From assembly GCA_016281495.1 (NCBI GenBank), contig JAEEIU010000027.1, positions 119,562-183,561 on the forward strand: a DNA stretch of 64,000 nucleotides, written 5' to 3'. This document shows positions 1-8,541 of this stretch, in pieces (the first letter of the stretch is position 1; every line of letters starts with the position of its first letter). A model generated the notes under the pieces. The model was not told the DNA's origin, did no database searches, and saw only the letters and a list, made by a program, of their open reading frames with translations. The stretch is from Treponema sp. (GTDB lineage: Bacteria > Spirochaetota > Spirochaetia > Treponematales > Treponemataceae). Made by a program: the position numbers and the translations under genes.

Positions 1-735
1 AAACTGCTGCCTGAAATAGTCAACCAAAGCTCGAACAACATTTTTTCATTCGCAATGTATTTTGTAATTTTTATCTTCACCTTTTTCGCCTATAGAGTGC
101 TTTCAGGAACAAAACCGCCGGTCTTGATATGTTTTTTATGCGGTCTCCTGGATTCAGTCTGCTTCTTCTTTATTTCGATGTGGGTCTCAAAGTTCATGAA
201 CCTTACAAACTACAACATAGTCTACGGAACAATAAGCACAGTCATCGTACTGATGATGATTATATATTCATTCTTCATTTTCTTCCTTTTCTTTGCCCAG
301 ATGATTTATGTAATCCAGAATTTCCAGCTTCTCATTGAATGTGAGGTATATCTCCTTCCACCCAGCGAGAAAAAGGGATGGTTTGTGTCCCTGCGCCGCA
401 TTCTTTTTATAAACCCCACTTCATTGAAGACGGCCGAAAACGCAAGATCATACAAAAAAGGCGATGTCATTTTTGATGCTGGTCAGAAAGTCGATTCAGT
501 GTATTACCTTCGCAGCGGAATAATCCGTGAGCAGATCGGAGATGTAATCATAGAGCACAAAAAAGGCATGTTCATAGGGGATACACTTTGCCTTCTGGAC
601 GAAGGATTCAGGGGTAGGGGCATTGCTGCAACAGACTGCAAGGTTTTGATTTTTACCGGGCAGGAGTTCAAATCATTTATAAAAAGGTCTCCGCTTGCCG
701 CATCAAAAGCCCTGTCCAAACTCGCCGAGATATAA
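1..735 (+). CDS. Membrane protein with C-terminal cNMP-binding-like domain (5' truncated by window)
   Basis: The frame is open from base 1, so the N-terminus lies outside the window; 244 codons are visible. The first ~115 visible residues contain about three hydrophobic stretches (FVIFIFTFFAYRVL, VLICFLCGLLDSVCFFFI and one ending FFLFFAQMIYVI), then a short cytoplasmic linker. The last ~95 residues look like a cyclic-nucleotide-binding beta-roll: KKGDVIFDAGQ, VYYLRSGIIRE, then IGDTLCLLDEGFRGRGIAAT where the phosphate-binding cassette should be (GD rather than the usual GE). No C-terminal DNA-binding helix-turn-helix follows, so it is not a Crp-type regulator. Membrane anchoring and possible cNMP sensing are inferred; ligand is unknown. 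Confidence 0.7.
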   Translation, partial: KLLPEIVNQSSNNIFSFAMYFVIFIFTFFAYRVLSGTKPPVLICFLCGLLDSVCFFFISMWVSKFMNLTNYNIVYGTISTVIVLMMIIYSFFIFFLFFAQMIYVIQNFQLLIECEVYLLPPSEKKGWFVSLRRILFINPTSLKTAENARSYKKGDVIFDAGQKVDSVYYLRSGIIREQIGDVIIEHKKGMFIGDTLCLLDEGFRGRGIAATDCKVLIFTGQEFKSFIKRSPLAASKALSKLAEI

Positions 736-767
736 CCAACCCTTGCCTTTAAGCCATCTATTAAAAC

Positions 768-808
768 AAAAAAAATGCGGAACATGCACAATACCATGCA
801 GCCCCGCA
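768..808 (-). terminator. Rho-independent terminator of the 3735-832 operon
   Basis: Read on the minus strand, TGCGG (808-804) and CCGCA (780-776) form an outer stem with an inner CATG/CATG pairing, followed by eight T residues (complement of A768-775). It lies 24 nt after the stop of the last minus-strand gene. The stem is short with an internal loop, so strength is uncertain. Confidence 0.5.
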
Positions 809-831
809 CTCAGTAACGTTTGAAACACCCT

Positions 832-1452
832 TTATTTCTCTTCCACAGCTTTTAGCACCGCTCTTGCCATATCACAGTGTTTACCAAGCCTGCGGTCCAG
901 TTCTTCCTGAGCAGTATCATATTCATCGACCCGCTCAAAATCATGAATCGTAAAATTATCTCCGGTCACATAGTAATTGAATGTTCCAAGATAAATGGCC
1001 TGTATATCATTGGGAACGTCAACTTCAAATGCGGCAGGCAGCGGAAGATAAATCATCGCCATGTTGCTTCCAAAGAAATACATATTGAAAGGGCTGGAAA
1101 ATTTAAAGCTGTTGGGAGTCTTTTTCAGTCTTCTTACCTGAATGATAAAAGTCTCACCGATGCTGTACTCTGTCTGGTTTTCCTTGACGAAAGTCGATTT
1201 GTTGCTTCCAAAAGTATCAGAAGGATCTTCAACGTAAGGAACAACATAAGTATCCGGCTTTTCTGCGCAAGAATCTGGAAGGCCGCGTGTCTTGAAAATG
1301 AAGTCACGGCTCTCGTCAAAAATCACATTTACCTTTCCCACAAAAATTACTTTTTTAGAATCTGGCTTGATTGCAGGAGCTTCTGAGAAGGCACAGATAT
1401 TGCATGCAACCAGTACAAGACCAGCCAACAGGTATTTATAAATCTTTTTCAT
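832..1452 (-). CDS. Exported hypothetical protein
   Basis: 206-residue protein starting MKKIYKYLLAGLVLVACN. The hydrophobic signal is followed by LVAC, a possible lipobox, or by AFSEA, a possible signal peptidase I site; either way it should leave the cytoplasm. The start is set by GGAGG just upstream and by the TAATG stop/start overlap with the preceding gene; a longer in-frame opening exists but would lie inside that gene. The mature part has no motif I recognise. It is last in a three-gene unit with another lipoprotein and an exported serine protease, so a role at the cell envelope is likely but unproven. Confidence 0.72.
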   Translation of the reverse strand: MKKIYKYLLAGLVLVACNICAFSEAPAIKPDSKKVIFVGKVNVIFDESRDFIFKTRGLPDSCAEKPDTYVVPYVEDPSDTFGSNKSTFVKENQTEYSIGETFIIQVRRLKKTPNSFKFSSPFNMYFFGSNMAMIYLPLPAAFEVDVPNDIQAIYLGTFNYYVTGDNFTIHDFERVDEYDTAQEELDRRLGKHCDMARAVLKAVEEK

Positions 1453-2012
1453 TACTTTACCTCCTTCAGCCTGCTTTGGATAACAGGCTCCCATTCAGTT
1501 CCCTTATATCTCCTCAGGGCCTCCTGAAGACATTCTATCTCCTGCTTCTTGGGATTGGTCGTGGCAAACAGGCCTGTCATCGGTACATTCTCTCCCTCTT
1601 TGAACGAGTCCTGTCCACTGTAATAACCAAAGTAATAAATGCCGGGTTTTTCAGGAATCTTTATGTCAAATTCCTTATACTGCATCGGATAAACATCATT
1701 CCAGTAATACACTACTCGGCCATAATCAACTGACCCAGAAACCCATTCAAGCCTGTATCTTGAACCAGGTGCCACAGGGGCTGAAACTATGTACGGTCCT
1801 TCCAGCTGCTGATAATCAGGCTGATACTCAGAATCACACTGAGACCAGTACATTGACCAGTCATTTCCGTAAAAACCAATAAAAATCACGGAATTTTCCG
1901 GAGTTTCCTGGCTTGCCCTCTCCTTATAGTCAAAGTTGGTTACTTTAGCAGAAAGGCAACCAGTAAGCAGGAACGCAAGCACTCCCGCAAACATCAATGA
2001 AATTTTTTTCAT
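1452..2012 (-). CDS. Hypothetical lipoprotein
   Basis: 186 residues with a clear lipoprotein signal: MKK, a hydrophobic run and LLTGC lipobox (Cys about residue 19). The rest is rich in aromatic residues and looks beta-structured; the central part (VIFIGFYGNDWSMYW, GSRYRLEW) is not a family I can name. A Shine-Dalgarno AAGGAG sits upstream. It follows the protease gene after 19 nt and overlaps the next gene by one base (TAATG), so the three are almost certainly one transcript. Confidence 0.75.
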   Translation of the reverse strand: MKKISLMFAGVLAFLLTGCLSAKVTNFDYKERASQETPENSVIFIGFYGNDWSMYWSQCDSEYQPDYQQLEGPYIVSAPVAPGSRYRLEWVSGSVDYGRVVYYWNDVYPMQYKEFDIKIPEKPGIYYFGYYSGQDSFKEGENVPMTGLFATTNPKKQEIECLQEALRRYKGTEWEPVIQSRLKEVK

Positions 2013-2031
2013 TTATTTTATCTCCTTTTTT

Positions 2032-3735
2032 TTAAAAACCTAATGAAACATAGAATACGACAGAATTAACAGTGCCGTCATATTCTGACTCCATGAATTC
2101 GAAGTATTTCCTGCCCTTGAATGCAATTCCCAAACCAGGATGGCATGAAAGTGATGATGTATATGTAAATCTAATGCCTGCTTCATACACAAAAGACAGC
2201 ATCGGTTCAAACGATCCCATACCGCCCGCAGAGATGCCAATCTCTCCATAAGGGATAATCTCAAATGAATAATAATCCAAAGGAACTTGCACAAGTCCGC
2301 TCATCTGGAAAGAAAGCTTTGAAGTATACGGAGTCGAAGCCTTGTAAATTCCCAATCCCATACCGGTTACATCACTAAAACAGTATATTAACTCTGCTCC
2401 GAAATTAAAGCCCTGATCACTCAACGGAAGCTCAAAGGCCCCTTTGATAAAAATTGTTTCTGTGGAATTAATTCCAGCAAAGCTTAAACCACCGTAATTA
2501 CTCTCCGTATCCTTATCCTTTTTCTTGCTTTCCTTGCCGTCATTTTTCTTTTCCTGCTCTGTATTTGCCGCACTTGAATCAAGACGCCAGAGGCCGTGTT
2601 CCTTTATCCATTCAGTTGTAAATGATACTTGATCATCACCCTCGCCTGCAGTAAAAGCAATCGTTACTTTGTCTTTTGTTGATTCAACAACTTCTGTCTT
2701 GTAGGAATAAGATTTATCCGCCGTTGAGCCGTATTTCTTGAACAACTGGTATGCACACGCATAGCGCAGACCTTCTGCCGGATTAGAATTGAAAACATCA
2801 GAAACCGTAGAGCAGACACTTGTCGGGGCAAAGCGAAGTACAGATTCAAAATCCTTCTGTCCGTCCACAGATGCCTTATGGAAAGAAATAAAGTTTATCA
2901 GGGAAGTATATTTCTGGCTTGAATCACCGAGTGCCTGTGCAAGTTTGAACGCCCTGTCCTTTGCAGATGATGATTCACCAGAAGAGATGCTGTTTATCAT
3001 CTTTTTAATCTGGGCGGCAGGAATTGCAAAGTTTACAGAATCACGATAAGCGGCCTTCCATGTGTTGATGCCGACCACAAGGTATTTATTGCCCGAAGAA
3101 ATCAAAAGCGGTCCGCCTGAATTACCATAATCAACCTGTGCGGAATGCTGAATTATTGTGGAGATTTCAGGATTCAAAAGCTCCTTGATTCTTGCACGGG
3201 AATTGGTTACAGTACCCTTTCCAAACTGCCACACAGGCTCATCTCCAAGTGCCGGAAAACCAGCAGACCATACTTCCTGTCCGTCCTTTAGGGCTGTCTC
3301 GGAAAACTCCAGGCCTTTCGTAAAGGGTCTCTCACCGTTCTTGAATGCAAGGATTGCTATGTCGATGTCATCGTCCGTTGCTACAATCTTAAGACCCTCG
3401 TATTTTGTAATCGCACCGGTCTCATCGTCCTCAAATTCCACAGAAACGGTTTCTGAATTTGCCACAACATGGCGGCTTGTCACAATGTAGTTTGTTCCGT
3501 CTTTTGCAACCCAGACAAATCCAGAGCCGAATCCGCCCTCAAGATATGAGTCAATTGCCTTTGAATAGGTGTTGTATCCTTCGCTCTTGAGCTCCTTGCT
3601 CATGTTCTTGAAAAAGTCAACATACTCCGCATAATACTGCTGACGGACAATGCCAACGTACTGCTTTACCTGTGCATAAACAAAACCAGGAATCAGCATG
3701 AAAAACAGTATGATACTTAAAAACAATTTTTTCAT
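2032..3735 (-). CDS. Exported trypsin-like serine protease with C-terminal beta-barrel-like domain
   Basis: 567 residues from the start MKKLFLSIILFFMLIPG, a signal peptide ending near VYAQ; the start has AAGGATG upstream, whereas the longer opening begins inside the promoter. The protease domain (about residues 60-260) shows the S1C/DegP-like triad: His in TSRHVVA, Asp in DDIDIAILAF and Ser in DYGNSGGPLL. No PDZ domain is visible. A middle region (270-390) is followed by a Lys/Asp-rich linker, then ~160 residues of alternating strands ending VVFYVSLGF. A terminal Phe is typical of outer-membrane barrels, so the C-terminus may anchor the protease in the outer membrane. First gene of a three-gene unit. 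Confidence 0.82.
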   Translation of the reverse strand: MKKLFLSIILFFMLIPGFVYAQVKQYVGIVRQQYYAEYVDFFKNMSKELKSEGYNTYSKAIDSYLEGGFGSGFVWVAKDGTNYIVTSRHVVANSETVSVEFEDDETGAITKYEGLKIVATDDDIDIAILAFKNGERPFTKGLEFSETALKDGQEVWSAGFPALGDEPVWQFGKGTVTNSRARIKELLNPEISTIIQHSAQVDYGNSGGPLLISSGNKYLVVGINTWKAAYRDSVNFAIPAAQIKKMINSISSGESSSAKDRAFKLAQALGDSSQKYTSLINFISFHKASVDGQKDFESVLRFAPTSVCSTVSDVFNSNPAEGLRYACAYQLFKKYGSTADKSYSYKTEVVESTKDKVTIAFTAGEGDDQVSFTTEWIKEHGLWRLDSSAANTEQEKKNDGKESKKKDKDTESNYGGLSFAGINSTETIFIKGAFELPLSDQGFNFGAELIYCFSDVTGMGLGIYKASTPYTSKLSFQMSGLVQVPLDYYSFEIIPYGEIGISAGGMGSFEPMLSFVYEAGIRFTYTSSLSCHPGLGIAFKGRKYFEFMESEYDGTVNSVVFYVSLGF

Positions 3736-3771
3736 TATGTACATCCTTTTATAAATTAATTCAATGTAACC

Positions 3772-3800
3772 ACTATAACCTATTATTTTGACTGTGTAAA
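3772..3800 (-). promoter_or_regulatory. Promoter of the protease operon
   Basis: Minus-strand TTTACA (3800-3795), 17-bp spacer, TATAGT (3777-3772). Transcription would start about 30 nt upstream of the ATG at 3735, leaving room for its AAGGATG ribosome-binding site. Confidence 0.55.
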
Positions 3801-3895
3801 CCAATTCTTCCTGAAGTTTGAAGTTTTTTCAAATGATGCCCTATTTGATGACAAAGATGAATTAAGCCATAAACATTGATTTCCGGGGTTTTTTA

Positions 3896-3925
3896 TTGAC
3901 ATATATTACCATTTTATGCTAATAT
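3896..3925 (+). promoter_or_regulatory. Promoter of yebC
   Basis: TTGACA (3896-3901), 18-bp spacer, TAATAT (3920-3925) preceded by an extended -10 TG. A GAGGAG ribosome-binding site follows at 3948-3953, seven bases before the ATG at 3960. Confidence 0.7.
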
Positions 3926-3959
3926 CTATGCAAAATCGGTTTATATAGAGGAGTTCCCA

Positions 3960-4706
3960 ATGTCAGGACACAGTAAATGGTCAACCATCAAACATGCAAA
4001 GGGTATTGCAGATGCTAAACGTGGACAGTTGTTCACCAAATTCATAAAGGAAATTTCAATCGCTGCAAAAATGGGCGGTGGGGATCCTGATTCAAACCCA
4101 CGTCTCCGTACGGCCATGCTCAAGGCAAAAGCCGCATCCATGCCAAAAGATAACATTGAACGTGCAATCAAGAAAGGTACCGGTGAATTGGGTGCCGTAT
4201 CTTATGAAGAGCTTGTATACGAAGGATACGCAGCCGGTGGTGTTGCAGTTCTCGTGGAAGTTCTTACAGACAACAAGAACCGCGCAGCCGCAGACGTACG
4301 CAACATTTTCAACAAGAATGGCGGAAACCTCGGAACTTCAGGTTCAGTAAGCCGCATGTTCGACCGCAAGGGTGTAATTGAATATGATGCCGAAAAGGTA
4401 AACGAAGACGAGCTCATGGAAGTAGCACTTGAAGCCGGAGCTGAAGACATCGTTACAGAGGACGGAGTTACAACCGTTACAACAGATCCAAGCTCATTCG
4501 ATTCAGTACTTGAAGCACTTCAGGCAAAGAACTACGAGTCACTTTCTGCTGCAGTAAGCATGGTTCCACAGGCTTATACTTCTGTTGATGCAGACACAGC
4601 CAAGAAAGTCGCAAAGCTCATCAACAAGCTTGAAGAAAACGACGACGTACAGAACGTATGGTCTACAGTAGAATATCCGGATGACTTTGATCCAGATGCA
4701 GAGTAA
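3960..4706 (+). CDS. yebC: YebC/PmpR (TACO1-like) family protein
   Basis: 248 residues, the usual family length. The N-terminus [15 protein letters not shown], then [15 protein letters not shown] and [16 protein letters not shown], is the hallmark of YebC/PmpR/TACO1. These proteins have been described as DNA-binding regulators and, more recently, as ribosome-associated factors helping translation of difficult stretches; which applies here cannot be read from the sequence. Own promoter and strong ribosome-binding site, ending at a terminator whose downstream T-tract runs up to ruvC. yebC next to ruvC is a common bacterial arrangement. Confidence 0.95.
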   Translation: MSGHSKWSTIKHAKGIADAKRGQLFTKFIKEISIAAKMGGGDPDSNPRLRTAMLKAKAASMPKDNIERAIKKGTGELGAVSYEELVYEGYAAGGVAVLVEVLTDNKNRAAADVRNIFNKNGGNLGTSGSVSRMFDRKGVIEYDAEKVNEDELMEVALEAGAEDIVTEDGVTTVTTDPSSFDSVLEALQAKNYESLSAAVSMVPQAYTSVDADTAKKVAKLINKLEENDDVQNVWSTVEYPDDFDPDAE

Positions 4707-4728
4707 TTCAAGCTACTGGTAAATACAG

Positions 4729-4757
4729 AAAAGCGGTCATGTGGCCGCTTTTTTTTA
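4729..4757 (+). terminator. Rho-independent terminator after yebC
   Basis: AAGCGG (4731-4736) pairs with CCGCTT (4745-4750) around an 8-nt loop and is followed by a run of T. It lies just before the ruvC start at 4768, so ruvC is expressed either by read-through or from its own, unrecognised, promoter. Confidence 0.75.
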
Positions 4758-4767
4758 TGGAAGGAAT

Positions 4768-5259
4768 ATGGCGAAAAAAAGGCGTGTAATGGGAATTGAC
4801 CCGGGGCTTGCAAACACAGGATTCGGCATAATTGACTCATTGAACGGTAAACTCCATGCCGTAAGCTACGGTGTAATAGAAACGGATTCTCAGGAAGACC
4901 ATTCAATAAGGCTACTGTCCCTTTACAACAGGCTGCTTGCCATAATAGATGAATTCCGGCCGGATGAAGCCGAGATGGAAACCCTTTATTTTTCCAGAAA
5001 CAGCTCTTCCGCCATGCCTGTGGCCGAAGCAAAGGGAGTCATAACCTTATGCCTTGCCCAGCAGAACATACCGGTTCATTTTTACACACCAAACCAGATC
5101 AAATCCACGGTAACCGGAACTGCAAGCGCCGACAAGGAAACCGTAGAGCACTGTGTAAGGCTTCTTTTGAACCTAAAGGAGCCTCCAAAGCCTGACCATG
5201 CCTCCGATGCCCTGGCTGGAGCAATAACGCACATTCATTCAAGCATCGCATTTGGTTAA
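4768..5259 (+). CDS. ruvC: Crossover junction endodeoxyribonuclease RuvC
   Basis: 163 residues, typical for RuvC, the Holliday-junction resolvase working with RuvAB in recombinational repair. The acidic catalytic residues are visible: Asp in MGIDPGLANTGFG, Glu in EMETLYFSRN, and the paired Asp in KPDHASDALAGA. The start MAKKRRVMGIDPG has GGAAGG upstream; a longer in-frame GTG at 4741 lies inside the terminator stem and is unlikely. ruvA and ruvB are not in the window. Confidence 0.93.
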   Translation: MAKKRRVMGIDPGLANTGFGIIDSLNGKLHAVSYGVIETDSQEDHSIRLLSLYNRLLAIIDEFRPDEAEMETLYFSRNSSSAMPVAEAKGVITLCLAQQNIPVHFYTPNQIKSTVTGTASADKETVEHCVRLLLNLKEPPKPDHASDALAGAITHIHSSIAFG

Positions 5260-5266
5260 AACAGGT

Positions 5267-5295
5267 TTGACATAAAATGAATCTTGTTTCATAAT
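5267..5295 (+). promoter_or_regulatory. Promoter placing transcription start at the ATG of 5302
   Basis: TTGACA (5267-5272), 17-bp spacer, CATAAT (5290-5295). Only six bases separate the -10 box from the ATG at 5302 and there is no Shine-Dalgarno sequence, so a leaderless mRNA is predicted. Confidence 0.65.
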
Positions 5296-5301
5296 ATATA
5301 T

Positions 5302-6837
5302 ATGAAGAAGCTTACGAATAATTATATCGAAGAACAGTCATTTTTTACCCGTCTTGTCAATGTACTTCTTGGACGCAGCAAAGATGAAAGATACATCAAG
5401 CTCAAGTCCATCAACCGTACTCTGTGGCACGAGGGCTACAAATATTATTCTTTCAGGAAGGGCCGTGTTACGCCACAATTTGCAAAATTCCTGTATTCAG
5501 TTTACGAGATTGTCGCTCCACTTCGGGAGTTTTTCCTTAAGAACAACGATAACGAATATTACAAAAAACAGATTCTGGTTTATGCCCAGACAGACAGTCA
5601 AAGGGATATAGCGCAAAAGCTTTCTCCAGCTTCAATAAAACTGGCCTCAACAAACAATTCTATAAAGGCTGTTGCAGAATCAGGACAAAAACTGTTTGCT
5701 GAATTCCGCTCAGGATTTTCTGCAGGCGAAGGAATGGTCATCAATGAAGTATTCCAGATTGTTCTGATACTCAAGCAATTCTGTGTTCTTGACTATTACG
5801 CATGCCTTAAGAAATTCTGCTTCGAGATGGAGGAGAACACTTTTACGGAAAAATACAAATTCATTTCTGTGCCTCGTGACTATGTGGCGGATTTTATCAT
5901 CGACTTCATCAATTACTCAAGCATGCTTCTGGAAATAGAAGATTTTCATCATATGGCGGATTTCCTTAAGACACTTGACGGATGGGAACAGAACAAGCTT
6001 ACCGACCTTCTGAATCTTTTGGAAGAACTGCGCAAGATGAAGGAAAAGAGGTATCTTAAGATGATTGGGGCATTGATGAGCCTTGATCCCGACTTTACAG
6101 AAAAAAGCGCTCCGGAAGGAAGGGACATTGTTCGTCCGTATGTGGAAAACATTTACCAGATGTTCCGTTCAACAGTACAGGAAATAATCCACGAAAAAAA
6201 GCTCAGCCAGTTCAACGAGTATCTTGAATCGGTTTTCTCATATCAGGACTTAAAAAGGCTGCGTCATTACAATGATGATGAATCAAAAAAATATGAAAGC
6301 CGTGGTGCCAATGGTTTTGCATATTGCAACGCCGCAATGTATGTACAGGCATTTATTAAAAAATATGGACACGGAGAACTTGAGCAGTTCATGTCCATCT
6401 TCCAGGTAGCCGCCCACAGCTACATACCAAGTTATATTCCGGATTTAGTTGCACGATGCCAGGACCTGTATGACACGGGAACATCCCTTTTCACTTTTGA
6501 CCAGCACCTCGACACTGACTTCTCTGAGGGCTACAAGCTCAAGAACCTGCTGGAGAACTGCCGCAACGATGAAAAGATCGTATTCAAGCTGAGCGGAGAG
6601 ATTAACGAGATTAACAGTCAGGTAAACGACATAATCAGGGCAGCAATAGAAGCGACAACAGACATTGGAAAAACACTAGCGGCACTGCTTGATGACAGAT
6701 TGCAGAAGAAAACAATCATATCCAACTGGCATGAAGTTGAAAAGCAAATGCAAAAGACAGCAAAGGAAGTTCTTGAACCAATGATTACCCACTTTAAGAA
6801 TTTCGTAAACCTGATGAAGGAATACCAGAACCTGTAG
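5302..6837 (+). CDS. DUF5312-like spirochaetal protein of unknown function
   Basis: 511 residues, no signal peptide, mostly helical, probably cytoplasmic. Begins MKKLTNNYIEEQSFFTRLVN. It resembles the DUF5312 proteins I know from treponemes, with an N-terminal conserved block (IKLKSINRTLWHEGYKYYSF) and long helical regions after it; no catalytic motif is apparent. The ATG at 5302 is preferred over an upstream TTG at 5284 because the latter overlaps the -10 box. It is a single-gene unit between ruvC and the convergent TetR gene. The family assignment is from memory and moderate. Confidence 0.72.
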   Translation: MKKLTNNYIEEQSFFTRLVNVLLGRSKDERYIKLKSINRTLWHEGYKYYSFRKGRVTPQFAKFLYSVYEIVAPLREFFLKNNDNEYYKKQILVYAQTDSQRDIAQKLSPASIKLASTNNSIKAVAESGQKLFAEFRSGFSAGEGMVINEVFQIVLILKQFCVLDYYACLKKFCFEMEENTFTEKYKFISVPRDYVADFIIDFINYSSMLLEIEDFHHMADFLKTLDGWEQNKLTDLLNLLEELRKMKEKRYLKMIGALMSLDPDFTEKSAPEGRDIVRPYVENIYQMFRSTVQEIIHEKKLSQFNEYLESVFSYQDLKRLRHYNDDESKKYESRGANGFAYCNAAMYVQAFIKKYGHGELEQFMSIFQVAAHSYIPSYIPDLVARCQDLYDTGTSLFTFDQHLDTDFSEGYKLKNLLENCRNDEKIVFKLSGEINEINSQVNDIIRAAIEATTDIGKTLAALLDDRLQKKTIISNWHEVEKQMQKTAKEVLEPMITHFKNFVNLMKEYQNL

Positions 6838-6857
6838 GATTAGTTTTTACAGGCATG

Positions 6858-7439
6858 CTATTTCAACAGGTTTGAGACTTCTTTTTTCCAGTCCCTGCTC
6901 CACTTTACGTTCTTCATGAAGATTATTGAGGTTAATCCCTGGACCGATGCCCATATGCGGATGACCTCAAGTTCCTTCTCGTAATCAGAAAGCCCCGCCT
7001 TTTTTTCTTCAAAATACTGGGTGCATAAATTCTTTAGGATGAGGAACGGTTTAAAATCATTTTCATCGGAATGGGCAAAATCAAGGTTTGCATGAATGTA
7101 TCCCCTGGAAAACAAAAACGTAAAGTATTCCGGATTATTTATGAAAAAAGTTACGTATGCATTTCCCAGGGCAATTATCTTTTTCTCTATGTCCTTGTCC
7201 GAAACCCTGCTCACGGCATTTTCAAGATAAACTGTAAAACTGTCGGTTACATGGTTCTTTATTGCATTTATCATGTCTTCCTTGTTCTTGAAATGCGCAT
7301 AGGGGGCCGCCATCGTTACGCCGCATTTTTCCGCAAGCTTTCTCATGGAAAGCGATTCCTCCCCCCCTGTGTTGATCATCTTTATTCCCTCTTCAATGAG
7401 TGCATTCCTCAAATCACCATGATGATACTTATCTGACAT
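6858..7439 (-). CDS. TetR family transcriptional repressor
   Basis: 193 residues. The N-terminal ~50 residues carry the TetR helix-turn-helix: RNALIEEGIKMINTGG, SMRKLAEKCGVTMAAPYAHF and KNKEDMINAI. The C-terminal ligand domain (about 80-190) resembles the WHG-type TetR domain. It overlaps the end of the hydrolase gene by 11 bases and is the last gene of the operon starting at 9537. Two palindromes in that operon's promoter (9578-9642) are the obvious candidate binding sites, which would make it an autorepressor of the whole unit. Inducer unknown. Confidence 0.88.
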   Translation of the reverse strand: MSDKYHHGDLRNALIEEGIKMINTGGEESLSMRKLAEKCGVTMAAPYAHFKNKEDMINAIKNHVTDSFTVYLENAVSRVSDKDIEKKIIALGNAYVTFFINNPEYFTFLFSRGYIHANLDFAHSDENDFKPFLILKNLCTQYFEEKKAGLSDYEKELEVIRIWASVQGLTSIIFMKNVKWSRDWKKEVSNLLK

Positions 7440-8505
7440 GTTCCAGCATAGCCTCGATTACAAGTTTGTTTTCTTCCCACAGAGGAGAATGGGCTGAATT
7501 GTTAAAAGTATAGAATGATTTTTCAGGTGCTTCAAGTGCCTCACACAATTCTTTTGCAAGGGTTATTGGTGTCGTATAATCATAATAACCGGAGATAAAG
7601 TAAACCGGTATCACGCATGGAATGTCAGGATCTACCCTATACTGCCTGTATTTGCTTTTACCAAGAAGTTTCTTTCCTTTCCAATAATTGATTCTCTCGG
7701 AGAAGGTATAGCACTTACATGACATCTGTTTTAAGAATATGTCCTTGAAGTCCGAAGTCATTTCCCTTGTAGTCGCACAGCCGGCAAGCAGGAGTATTTC
7801 CTCCCAGTCACGTCCAATGCTGGAAGGATTTTTTATTACAAATGTTCCATCCTCAGAAACTGTGGCAAGCTTTTCCATCTTTGAAATGGCCTTTTTATTT
7901 CCGCTTTCCTCAAACACTTTCTTCATAAAATAATAGCCTTCCTCATAGCGTCGTGTTTGATCCGGATGATCCTGTCCCATTCCAAAATAGCAGTAGAAGT
8001 CCTCCGAGTTTGTCTGCGCAAGATAGAGCCCCAGGTTTGTTCCGCTTGAGTGGGCCATGAGATAAACCTTTTCCTTGTTGTATGTTTCCTTAAGATACTG
8101 TGCCACCGCATGTGCATCCTGTGCAAGTCTTTCAACTGTTATTTCCTCAGGAGAAATCTTTGAGTCATAGGATATGCCTTCTCCAAGATAATCCCAATAG
8201 CACACCGTAAAGTAATCTGCGATGTTATTAGGATATTCCTCAGAATATGCCTCGTTAAGCCATACCTCGGGAACTCCAGGTCCACCAGAGATAAACAGAA
8301 GGACAGGATTTTTTTCATCTGTCATGGTTATGTACATTCCGTTTATGTTTTGGTTTACCATGCGGCGGATTTTCTTTGTGTTCGGAAGCCCCTTTGCATC
8401 CTCAATTCCAGCTACCATATTACTCCTGCATGATATCATACAAAACACTCCCATAACAATACTCAATACAATCGTTACCTTATTTATCATTTTTCTCATG
8501 CTCAT
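7429..8505 (-). CDS. Alpha/beta hydrolase lipoprotein (proline iminopeptidase-like)
   Basis: 358 residues. The N-terminus MSMRKMINK plus hydrophobic run ends in CMISC, a probable lipobox, so the enzyme should be membrane-tethered outside the cytoplasm. The fold signs are LLFISGGPGVPE (oxyanion HGGPG-like loop), nucleophile elbow MAHSSGTNLG, Asp in FISGYYDYTTP and His in NNSAHSPLW. The HGGPG-type loop points to the proline iminopeptidase branch, but substrate is open. AAGGAGG precedes the start. Flanked in the operon by an outer-membrane protein and its probable TetR regulator. Confidence 0.82.
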   Translation of the reverse strand: MSMRKMINKVTIVLSIVMGVFCMISCRSNMVAGIEDAKGLPNTKKIRRMVNQNINGMYITMTDEKNPVLLFISGGPGVPEVWLNEAYSEEYPNNIADYFTVCYWDYLGEGISYDSKISPEEITVERLAQDAHAVAQYLKETYNKEKVYLMAHSSGTNLGLYLAQTNSEDFYCYFGMGQDHPDQTRRYEEGYYFMKKVFEESGNKKAISKMEKLATVSEDGTFVIKNPSSIGRDWEEILLLAGCATTREMTSDFKDIFLKQMSCKCYTFSERINYWKGKKLLGKSKYRQYRVDPDIPCVIPVYFISGYYDYTTPITLAKELCEALEAPEKSFYTFNNSAHSPLWEENKLVIEAMLEHVR

Positions 8506-8541
8506 GTTAAGCCTCCTTAAATTACCCTGGGGAATTCATTC

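Noticed and set aside
877..1386. 169-codon plus-strand frame opposite the exported protein
   Set aside because: Antisense shadow of a gene with signal peptide and ribosome-binding site; it has no start signal.
4741..4767. GTG start for ruvC giving nine more residues
   Set aside because: It lies in the terminator stem-loop of yebC, while ATG 4768 has a ribosome-binding site and the normal RuvC N-terminus.
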